DNA from: an uncultured Lachnospiraceae bacterium
GTDB taxonomy: Bacteria; Bacillota; Clostridia; Lachnospirales; Lachnospiraceae
Direction of reading: 5' to 3'
Assembly: GCA_947174985.1 (NCBI GenBank)
Contig: CAMWLB010000073.1
Location: 1 to 11,068 of the forward strand
Length of the DNA stretch: 11,068 nucleotides
In this document: piece by piece, positions 1-5,349 of the stretch
Numbering within the stretch: the stretch's first letter is position 1
How the letters are laid out: each line of letters opens with the position of its first letter
The notes under the pieces: model-generated
Seen by the model: the letters and a program-made list of their open reading frames with translations, nothing else
What the model was told of the DNA's origin: nothing
Database searches by the model: none
Made by a program: the position numbers and the translations under genes

Positions 1-260
1 CATAAAAATACTAAATCAATTCTATGAAAGCTCTCTCCGTGGCCCCCCTCTATAACAAAAAGCAAATCTTTACATTTAACCTCTATTCCTGCCTCTTCCC
101 TGACTTCTCGTTCAACAGTCTGAGGAAGCATTTCCTCGCTATCTTGACCGCCGCCAGGCAAAATATACCATTCTTCTTTGCCATCATTCAACTTTATTGC
201 AAGCAATTTATCATTTTGAATGATAACTGCTTTTGCAGAAGTGCGTATTTGTCTTGACAT
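1..260 (-). CDS. Nudix hydrolase, C-terminal part beyond window
   Basis: This gene runs leftward from an ATG at 260-258 and stays open to the window edge, giving 86 residues of a partial protein. Residues 37-59 match the Nudix box GX5EX7REUXEEXGU exactly: G37, E43, R51-E52, E55-E56, G58, I59. It is preceded by the usual strand and the WYILPGGG approach to the box. Nudix enzymes hydrolyse a nucleoside diphosphate linked to another group, with the box glutamates binding Mg2+. The substrate (oxidised nucleotide, ADP-ribose or other) cannot be told from this fragment. The start is supported by AAAGGA a few bases upstream (minus strand, about 267-272) and by a promoter at 338-366. Codons look AT-richer than in the genes to the right. 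The family call is firm; the role in the cell is unknown. Confidence 0.93.
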   Translation of the reverse strand, partial: MSRQIRTSAKAVIIQNDKLLAIKLNDGKEEWYILPGGGQDSEEMLPQTVEREVREEAGIEVKCKDLLFVIEGGHGESFHRIDLVFL

Positions 261-272
261 ATTTATCATCCT

Positions 273-290
273 TTCAACTTTTCTGTTGAA
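273..290 (-). promoter_or_regulatory. Leader hairpin next to Nudix ribosome site
   Basis: On the minus strand TTCAAC and GTTGAA form a 6-bp perfect stem with a 6-base A-rich loop. Its 3' arm abuts the AGGA of the ribosome site. It could influence translation or mRNA stability, but a 6-bp AT-rich stem is weak and may be chance. Confidence 0.25.
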
Positions 291-337
291 TAAGTTCCCA
301 TGTATGTATCTCATTTAATGTCAATTTTGTCAATACA

Positions 338-366
338 ATTATAACCTACTTTGAACGAGTACACAA
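338..366 (-). promoter_or_regulatory. Promoter of the Nudix gene
   Basis: Read on the minus strand, TTGTGT (361-366) and a perfect TATAAT (338-343) are separated by 17 bases, as in a sigma-A promoter. Transcription would start near 331 and leave a leader of about 70 bases. The -35 box matches consensus only in its first three bases. Two TTGACA hexamers lie further downstream but lack a convincing -10 at the right distance. Confidence 0.5.
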
Positions 367-402
367 TTCTGAAAAGGGAGTAAAAAATAACGAAAATAAA
401 GA

Positions 403-431
403 TTGCAAAAATACATTTATCCGTATATAAT
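403..431 (+). promoter_or_regulatory. Promoter of the Rpn nuclease gene
   Basis: TTGCAA (403-408) and a perfect TATAAT (426-431) are 17 bases apart, a good sigma-A match. The predicted start near 438 gives a leader of about 40 bases. The leader contains the left inverted repeat and the start-codon hairpin. This promoter points away from the Nudix promoter, so the gap 261-478 is a divergent intergenic region. Confidence 0.6.
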
Positions 432-467
432 AGCGATAAGAGGAAAACCATATCCCAATTGTGCCAT
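431..467 (+). repeat. Left inverted repeat flanking the Rpn gene
   Basis: This block contains ATAAGA (436-441), AAAACCATATCCC (444-456) and GTGCCAT (461-467). The same three blocks occur in the same order and with nearly the same spacing on the opposite strand at 1397-1430. The 13-base core plus two collinear blocks is far more than chance would give over 1 kb. It covers most of the transcribed leader of the Rpn gene, so it may be a terminal inverted repeat of a small mobile unit, or the leader of this gene family, of which a second remnant lies downstream. Confidence 0.7.
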
Positions 468-487
468 GAAAGGAGATTATGGCACAA
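459..487 (+). promoter_or_regulatory. Hairpin holding the Rpn start codon, ribosome site in its loop
   Basis: TTGTGCCAT (459-467) and ATGGCACAA (479-487) are perfect 9-base inverted repeats around an 11-base loop (468-478) that holds the AAGGAG ribosome site. The ATG start is part of the 3' arm. In RNA this would pair the start codon while leaving the ribosome site single-stranded. The effect on translation is inferred; the repeat itself is plain in the sequence. Confidence 0.6.
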
Positions 488-1306
488 AAGAAACAATTTA
501 AAGATTTGGATTTAAGTAATGCGTTTTTGTTCGCAGCAGCATTGGAGGACGAAGAAACCTGCAGGCTGGTGCTGGAGTGTATTTTAGGAACGCCGGTGGG
601 AAAGGTCAAAGTAAAGACAGAGCGTAATGTCTTGTTCAGCTCTGATTTCCGCTGTGTGCGGCTGGATGTTTTCGCCAGTGATGAGTGGAATGTGGATTAC
701 AACTTGGAAATGCAGAACACAGACGAAAAGAACCTTCCGCAGAGAAGCCGCTACCATCAGGCGGAGATGGACCTGTCGTCCTTAAAGCCGGGGCAGGACT
801 TCAAAGAGTTAAAGCCCAGCGTGATTGTGTTTATCTGTAGTTTCGACCCTTTCGGAAAGGGGCTGTACCGCTACACCTTTGAGCCAAGATGCTTAGAGTT
901 GGACTTTCCTTTGGAAGATGGCACGAGGCGCATTTTCCTAAGCACAAAGGGTACGAATGAAAGTGATGTACCGAAAGAGCTTGTTAGCTTTTTGCGGTAT
1001 GTTATGGATTCCACGGATGCCTATGTAGAGCGGACAAAGGAATGGAAGCTTGGGAAAATCCACGAACGGATAAAAACTCTGAAGCAGAGCAGGGAACTGG
1101 AGGAAAGGTACATGCAGTTTGAAGAGTTGCTGAAAAGAGAACATGACGAAGGGCTGGAGCAGGGCTATAAAAACGGCTGTGAAAAGACAACAGCGCAGAT
1201 GCTGGAGCTGGTTTCCCGCATGATAGCCGACGGGAAGACGGATTTGATTCCCCACCTTAAGGAAGAAGTTTTTTATCAGGAAATGTTAAAGGAATATCAT
1301 CTGTAA
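479..1306 (+). CDS. Rpn-family PD-(D/E)XK nuclease (putative transposase family)
   Basis: The 275-residue protein matches the Rpn/PDDEXK_2 family, often named 'recombination-promoting nuclease/putative transposase'. The N-terminal part opens with FKDLDLSNAFLFAAAL, like the family's typical start. The nuclease core shows RLDVFA (D63) followed by YNLEMQ (E77, Q79), the D...ExQ form of the PD-(D/E)XK metal site. Residues 86-120 hold the RSRYHQAEMD and VIVFIC segments usual in this family. The C-terminal third is charged and helical, with EGLEQGYKNGCEK (224-236) as in other members. E. coli RpnA-type proteins are DNA endonucleases that raise RecA-independent recombination; clostridial copies are mostly unstudied. 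The ATG start is fixed by AGGAG (471-475) only 3 bases upstream, unusually close; no in-frame alternative fits the family start better. The gene lies between inverted repeats and has its own promoter. Confidence 0.88.
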   Translation: MAQKKQFKDLDLSNAFLFAAALEDEETCRLVLECILGTPVGKVKVKTERNVLFSSDFRCVRLDVFASDEWNVDYNLEMQNTDEKNLPQRSRYHQAEMDLSSLKPGQDFKELKPSVIVFICSFDPFGKGLYRYTFEPRCLELDFPLEDGTRRIFLSTKGTNESDVPKELVSFLRYVMDSTDAYVERTKEWKLGKIHERIKTLKQSRELEERYMQFEELLKREHDEGLEQGYKNGCEKTTAQMLELVSRMIADGKTDLIPHLKEEVFYQEMLKEYHL

Positions 1307-1321
1307 ATCTAAAACAAATCT

Positions 1322-1354
1322 GCGCCCGATACTGTGTCTTACAGTATCGGGTGT
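1322..1354 (+). terminator. Hairpin after the Rpn gene, possible terminator
   Basis: CCCGATACTGT (1325-1335) and ACAGTATCGGG (1341-1351) make a perfect 11-bp stem with a 5-base loop, extendable to 14 bp with G-U pairs. It lies 18 bases after the stop codon, where a terminator belongs, and inside the flanking inverted repeats. No run of T follows on the plus strand, so it is not a standard intrinsic terminator. It may protect the 3' end of the mRNA instead. Confidence 0.45.
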
Positions 1355-1396
1355 CAAAGTGAATCAAAAATATTTCTATCAATCAATTCAACAAAT

Positions 1397-1430
1397 ATGG
1401 CACGAGGGATATGGTTTTACTTCTTATCTA
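1397..1430 (-). repeat. Right inverted repeat flanking the Rpn gene
   Basis: ATGGCAC (1397-1403), GGGATATGGTTTT (1406-1418) and TCTTAT (1422-1427) are the reverse complements of the three blocks at 431-467, with small spacing differences. The match ends after the ATGGCAC block on the inner side: no ribosome site or reading frame follows it on the minus strand. Outside it, the comEA promoter starts about 35 bases away. No convincing target duplication was seen beyond either repeat. Confidence 0.7.
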
Positions 1431-1464
1431 TACAAACTCCCACCATAAAAAAATCAAAAATCCC

Positions 1465-1493
1465 TTGTAAATCGCCGCCACTTCCTTTACAAT
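1465..1493 (+). promoter_or_regulatory. Promoter of the comEA-comEC operon, with a dyad
   Basis: TTGTAA (1465-1470) and TACAAT (1488-1493) are 17 bases apart, a fair sigma-A promoter after an A-rich tract (1447-1460). The two boxes also lie inside a 7-base inverted repeat, TTGTAAA (1465-1471) and TTTACAA (1486-1492), with half-sites two helical turns apart. A dimeric regulator could bind here. Transcription would start near 1500. Confidence 0.55.
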
Positions 1494-1514
1494 GAATACA
1501 CGGCTAGAGAGGCA

Positions 1515-1536
1515 TTCCTCCACAAAGAAGGAGGAA
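1515..1536 (+). promoter_or_regulatory. Hairpin covering the comEA ribosome site
   Basis: TTCCTCC (1515-1521) is the exact complement of GGAGGAA (1530-1536), with an 8-base loop. The 3' arm is the comEA Shine-Dalgarno sequence, so the short leader could hide its own ribosome site. The pairing is seen in the sequence; control of translation is inferred. Confidence 0.5.
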
Positions 1537-1541
1537 AATAT

Positions 1542-2147
1542 ATGCTGTTAAAGAAAAATAAAATCATAGGGATGGTCTGTGCTGTTCTGCCGGTGGTTTT
1601 GCTGCTGGCTTGTGGTACAGTCAGAGAGACTTCGGGTATTGTGACGCTTTTGGGAGAGCAGGAGTCTGCCTCCGCGAGTGCATTGCCGGTGGCGGGAAGC
1701 TATGCGGGATGGGAAGAAGAGGAGCAGACTGTTTTTGTGCATATTTGTGGGGAAGTGGTTTACCCGGGCGTGTATGAGGTGCCTGCCGGGAGCAGGCTCT
1801 TTGATGTGCTGGCTTTGGCGGGCGGCTTTACGGAAGAGGCAGCGGTGGACAGCGTGAATATGGCGGGACAGGCTCTGGACGGGATGCAGGTGGTTGTTCC
1901 CTCACTTACTGCGGCAGAGAAAGCGGCAGAAGAAAAGGCGCAGGAGCGGAGCGGGCTTGTCAATATTAATACGGCGACGGAGGCGGAGTTGTGTACGCTT
2001 GCGGGTATCGGACCGAGCCGCGCGGCGGCCATCATCGCATACCGTGAGGCTCACGGCGGTTTTTCTTCCATAGAGGAAATTATGCAGGTGGACGGCATCA
2101 AGAGTGCGACCTATGAAAAACTGAAAAATAAGATATATGTGGAATAA
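1542..2147 (+). CDS. comEA: ComEA-like DNA-binding competence protein, membrane-anchored
   Basis: This 201-residue protein has the ComEA layout. It starts with a hydrophobic N-terminal segment (residues 8-23) followed by Cys24 in an LLAC context. A SLBB domain follows (about 64-119, FVHICGEVVYPGVYEVPAG). An Ala/Glu-rich linker (121-137) leads to paired helix-hairpin-helix motifs (139-201) with NINTATEAEL, GIGPSRAAAI and VDGIKSATYEKL. ComEA is the cell-surface receptor that binds double-stranded DNA and passes it to the ComEC channel; the hairpins contact the DNA backbone. Cys24 could make it a lipoprotein, though Leu at -2 is not ideal for signal peptidase II, and a plain membrane anchor is as likely. 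A strong AAGGAGG ribosome site fixes the start. It is the first gene of a packed run that ends with comEC, which supports the assignment. Confidence 0.93.
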   Translation: MLLKKNKIIGMVCAVLPVVLLLACGTVRETSGIVTLLGEQESASASALPVAGSYAGWEEEEQTVFVHICGEVVYPGVYEVPAGSRLFDVLALAGGFTEEAAVDSVNMAGQALDGMQVVVPSLTAAEKAAEEKAQERSGLVNINTATEAELCTLAGIGPSRAAAIIAYREAHGGFSSIEEIMQVDGIKSATYEKLKNKIYVE

Positions 2148-2199
2148 TTGAGGGAATGATAAAAAAGAGGAATTGCAGGTTCCCCGAACGGGAGGAGAA

Positions 2200-2892
2200 A
2201 TGGGAAAGAGAGTATTAATTGTAGATGATGAAAAGTTGATTGTGAAGGGCATCCGTTTCAGTCTGGAACAGGACGATATGCAGGTGGACTGCGCCTATGA
2301 CGGCGAGGAGGCGCTTGCATATGCAAAAAGCAATCCCTACGATATTATACTTTTGGATATTATGCTGCCGAAGCTTACGGGTTTTGAAGTATGCCAGCAA
2401 ATCAGGGAGTTTTCAAATGTGCCGATTATCATGCTGACGGCGAAGGGCGACGATATGGACAAGATACTCGGGTTAGAGTACGGTGCGGACGACTATATCA
2501 CAAAGCCTTTCAATATATTAGAGGTCAAAGCGAGAATCAAGGCAATCATGCGCAGAACGGAGCCGAAAGCAGCTTCAGGGGAGAAAGCCGGCAGTCTTGA
2601 GAGCGGCGCCATGCGTTTAGACTGCGAGGGCAGGCGCGCCTATGTTTCCGGCAGGGAAATCGGGCTGACAGCCAAAGAGTTTGAAGTGCTGGAACTTTTG
2701 ATGCGCAATCCCAACAAGGTTTACAGCAGGGAGAAACTCTTGAAGCTGGTGTGGGGAACCGACTATCCGGGCGATGTGCGCACGGTGGACGTGCATATCA
2801 GGCGGCTGCGGGAAAAAATCGAAGAGAATCCAAGCGAGCCTAAGTTTGTGCATACAAAGTGGGGCGTAGGTTATTATTTCTTAGCGGAATAG
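2200..2892 (+). CDS. OmpR/PhoB-type response regulator (first two-component pair)
   Basis: The 230-residue protein has a receiver domain (1-115) with acidic residues D9-D10, phospho-acceptor D53 in LLDIMLP, T80 and K102 in TKPF. It ends in a winged-helix DNA-binding domain (about 130-228) with the recognition-helix pattern RTVDVHIRRLREKI and the wing WGVGYYF. It should be phosphorylated by the kinase encoded 6 bases downstream and control transcription. The overall look is close to the WalR/PhoB group. The ATG at 2200 follows GGAGGAG; a TTG nine codons upstream (2173) is in frame but has a poor ribosome site and adds residues not seen in the family. A small GC stem (2180-2194) overlaps the ribosome site. 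Targets are unknown; the position between comEA and comEC makes DNA uptake or envelope genes candidates, by inference only. Confidence 0.93.
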   Translation: MGKRVLIVDDEKLIVKGIRFSLEQDDMQVDCAYDGEEALAYAKSNPYDIILLDIMLPKLTGFEVCQQIREFSNVPIIMLTAKGDDMDKILGLEYGADDYITKPFNILEVKARIKAIMRRTEPKAASGEKAGSLESGAMRLDCEGRRAYVSGREIGLTAKEFEVLELLMRNPNKVYSREKLLKLVWGTDYPGDVRTVDVHIRRLREKIEENPSEPKFVHTKWGVGYYFLAE

Positions 2893-2898
2893 AAAAAC

Positions 2899-4383
2899 AT
2901 GAAATGGAAATTAAAACTTAAAAAAATTTTGGGCAGGATTACGTTTTTCAGAAGTCTGCGGTTTCGCCTGTTCGTCATATTTCTGGTGGTGGGTATAGTG
3001 CCCAGCGTTTTGATGCGCTATGGTATTATGGAAAATTATGAGGAACATGCGATTGCCCTGCGGACGACTACGGTGCAGACGCAGCTTCGTATACTTGCCA
3101 ATCATCTGATTACGTACAATTATTTACAGGACAATTCTTCCGAGGTCGTGGGCGCGGAGTTAGACATGCTATCCAATCTTTATGAAGGGCGTGTACTCAT
3201 TATCGGCGGCAATTTCAAGGTTGTAAAGGATACCTATGCCATCAGCGAGGGCAAAATCATTATATCCGAAGAGGTGATACGATCCTTCGGCGGCGAAAGC
3301 CTGTCCAATTATGACAGGGAGCACGGTTTTATTGAGATGACCACGCCGATTATGGAGACAGTAAAGGTCATGACAGATGAGGGCGAAGTCGAACAGAGCT
3401 ATGTGCGCGGCGTTATGCTTACCAGCATCTCGTCGGACAGCATCATGACGACGAAGGAAGTGTTAAACAGAAAGGCATTGATTCTGGAAGCGCTGATGAT
3501 TATGGCGATTATTGCGATTGCCATCGTGTTGTCCAATCTCCTCACACGTCCTTTTGGACGGGTTACGCAGGCGATTAGCGCAATAAAGGCAGGGTATACC
3601 GACGAGAGCATATCCGTACCGGATTATCTGGAGACGGAGCATATTATGACTGCTTTCAATCAGCTTTTAGGGCGGATGAAGGTGCTTGACAAATCGCGCC
3701 AGGAGTTTGTGTCCAATGTGTCCCATGAACTGAAAACGCCGATGGCATCCATAAAAGTACTTTCGGATTCCCTGATATCGCAGCCCGATGCACCGGTTGA
3801 AATGTATCGGGAGTTTATGGGAGATATCGCTGCGGAAATCGACAGGGAGAACAGGATTATAACAGACCTCTTATCGCTTGTCAAAATGGATAAGACGGTA
3901 GCGGATTTAAATATCAGCACGGTAAATATGAATGAGTTGACGGAACTCATTTTAAAAAGACTGCGTCCGATTGCAAGGAAAAAGGATGTTGAGATTGTGT
4001 TTGAGAGCATCCGGCCGGTAACAGCGGAGGTAGACGAAGTCAAAATGTCGCTGATTATCTCAAACCTGGTGGAAAATGCCATAAAATATAACAAAGACCA
4101 CGGTTCCGTAAAGGTAACGCTTGATGCGGATCATCAAATGTTTTCGCTGGAGGTTTCGGATACGGGAATTGGTATGCCGGAGGAAGCGCTGGAGCATATA
4201 TATGAGCGGTTCTACAGGGTGGATAAATCACATTCCAGAGAAATCGGAGGAACAGGGCTGGGACTTGCCATTACCCGCAGCGCCGTGCTGATGCACAGAG
4301 GGCAGATAACGGTGACAAGTCTTTTGGACGAGGGTACCACCTTTCTCGTAAAAGTGCCGCTCATCCACATCAAGACGGTGTAA
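2899..4383 (+). CDS. Sensor histidine kinase (first two-component pair)
   Basis: This 494-residue membrane kinase has a first membrane helix (about 22-40), an extracellular sensor region of some 150 residues (42-190), a second helix (194-215) and a HAMP region (216-265). The dimerisation/phospho-acceptor box SHELKTP has H276, followed by E277 as in kinases with phosphatase activity. The ATP-binding domain has the N box VENAIKYN (N393), DTGIGM (421-426), ERFYRVDKS and GGTGLGLAI. It is of the WalK/PhoR class. The sensor region matches nothing I recognise by eye, so the signal is unknown. The start has no clear ribosome site and lies 6 bases after the regulator's stop, so translation is probably coupled. 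It is followed after 18 bases by a GerMN lipoprotein that may act as its surface partner. Confidence 0.93.
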   Translation: MKWKLKLKKILGRITFFRSLRFRLFVIFLVVGIVPSVLMRYGIMENYEEHAIALRTTTVQTQLRILANHLITYNYLQDNSSEVVGAELDMLSNLYEGRVLIIGGNFKVVKDTYAISEGKIIISEEVIRSFGGESLSNYDREHGFIEMTTPIMETVKVMTDEGEVEQSYVRGVMLTSISSDSIMTTKEVLNRKALILEALMIMAIIAIAIVLSNLLTRPFGRVTQAISAIKAGYTDESISVPDYLETEHIMTAFNQLLGRMKVLDKSRQEFVSNVSHELKTPMASIKVLSDSLISQPDAPVEMYREFMGDIAAEIDRENRIITDLLSLVKMDKTVADLNISTVNMNELTELILKRLRPIARKKDVEIVFESIRPVTAEVDEVKMSLIISNLVENAIKYNKDHGSVKVTLDADHQMFSLEVSDTGIGMPEEALEHIYERFYRVDKSHSREIGGTGLGLAITRSAVLMHRGQITVTSLLDEGTTFLVKVPLIHIKTV

Positions 4384-4401
4384 ATGCGAGGAGAATTGAG
4401 G

Positions 4402-5337
4402 ATGAACAAAAAACGATATTATATCCTGCTGCTCATCGGTATGCTTTTGGTGGCGGCATGTGGCAGCAGCGGCAGGACGGACAGAAGCAGGGTGCGAGAG
4501 GTATATTATATTAACAATTCTGAGACGGGTGTGGAGATGCATGAGTATGAGATGCTCGCCGAGGATGCAGAAGGACAGCTCGCGGAGCTGCTGGAGCAGC
4601 TTGGCACAATGCCGCCGAAGCTGGAGTACAAGGCTCCCCTGCAGATGGGCTTTACCCTGCTTTCTGCTTATATTGACGGAGAAAAACTGTATCTGGACGT
4701 TAGTGAAGATTACCGCAGTTTAAGTGCGACGACAGAGATTTTGGTGCGTGCGGCGTTAGTCAGGACGATGTCCCAGGTAGAAGGCATAAAGTATGTAGCG
4801 ATTACCGTGGAGGGCGGCCAGCTTCATGACAGTCTGGGAAATATAGTGGGACTGATGTCCGCGGAGCAGTTTATAGACAATGCGGGAAATGAAATTAACG
4901 CGTATGACAAGGTGCGTCTGCGGCTGTATTTTGCCAACGAGGATGGCACGGCGCTGGTTGCCACCAACAGAACCATGGCGTACAACACCAATATTTCGCT
5001 GGAGAGGCTGGTGGTGGAGCAGCTTTTATCAGGACCGGGCGCCGATGTGGCGGATGTGGTTTATCCCGTGATGAATCCCAATACCAAAATTGTAAGCGTC
5101 TCCGTGCGGGATGGTATCTGTTATGTCAATTTTGATGAAAATTTCTTAAACCAGACCTACAATGTATCCTCTGAGGTGGCAATTTATTCGATTGTCAATT
5201 CACTGGGAGAACTGACCAATGTGAATCGGGTGCAGATATCGGTAAACGGCGAGACGGACATTTTGTACCGTGAGAGCATAAGCTTAAGCACGGTATTTGA
5301 GAGGAATCTGGATTTGATTACAACAGTGGAACAGTGA
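4402..5337 (+). CDS. Lipoprotein with two GerMN domains
   Basis: The 311-residue protein starts with a lipoprotein signal: positively charged KKR, a hydrophobic stretch, then VAAC with Cys20 as the predicted lipid-bearing residue. Two GerMN domains follow, at about 30-145 (with LYLDVSEDY and ILVRAALVRTM) and 170-285 (with CYVNFDENF and AIYSIVNSL). Single or double GerMN domains occur in Bacillus GerM, a sporulation lipoprotein of the mother cell-forespore channel, and in actinobacterial LpqB, which works with the MtrB kinase. The length and double domain resemble GerM, while the position straight after a regulator-kinase pair resembles LpqB, though the LpqB beta-propeller is missing. I chose the ATG at 4402 because AGGAG (4389-4393) is 8 bases before it; an ATG at 4384 directly after the kinase stop lacks a ribosome site and would put extra residues before the signal. 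Confidence 0.9.
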   Translation: MNKKRYYILLLIGMLLVAACGSSGRTDRSRVREVYYINNSETGVEMHEYEMLAEDAEGQLAELLEQLGTMPPKLEYKAPLQMGFTLLSAYIDGEKLYLDVSEDYRSLSATTEILVRAALVRTMSQVEGIKYVAITVEGGQLHDSLGNIVGLMSAEQFIDNAGNEINAYDKVRLRLYFANEDGTALVATNRTMAYNTNISLERLVVEQLLSGPGADVADVVYPVMNPNTKIVSVSVRDGICYVNFDENFLNQTYNVSSEVAIYSIVNSLGELTNVNRVQISVNGETDILYRESISLSTVFERNLDLITTVEQ

Positions 5338-5349
5338 GGTATAGGCTGT

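Noticed and set aside
24..257. Plus-strand frame of 77 residues
   Set aside because: It is the opposite strand of the Nudix gene, which has an exact Nudix box; the plus-strand product has no family features or ribosome site.
424..1432. TATA at both outer ends of the Rpn unit as a target-site duplication
   Set aside because: Only four AT bases, and the left copy lies within the TATAAT box; not distinguishable from chance.
2173..2199. TTG start giving a longer first response regulator
   Set aside because: Poor ribosome site and extra residues before the MGKRVLIVDDE start typical of receivers; the ATG at 2200 has GGAGGAG.
3660..4094. Minus-strand frame (144 residues) opposite the first kinase
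   Set aside because: Ser/Thr/Ile-rich antisense translation of the conserved kinase core.
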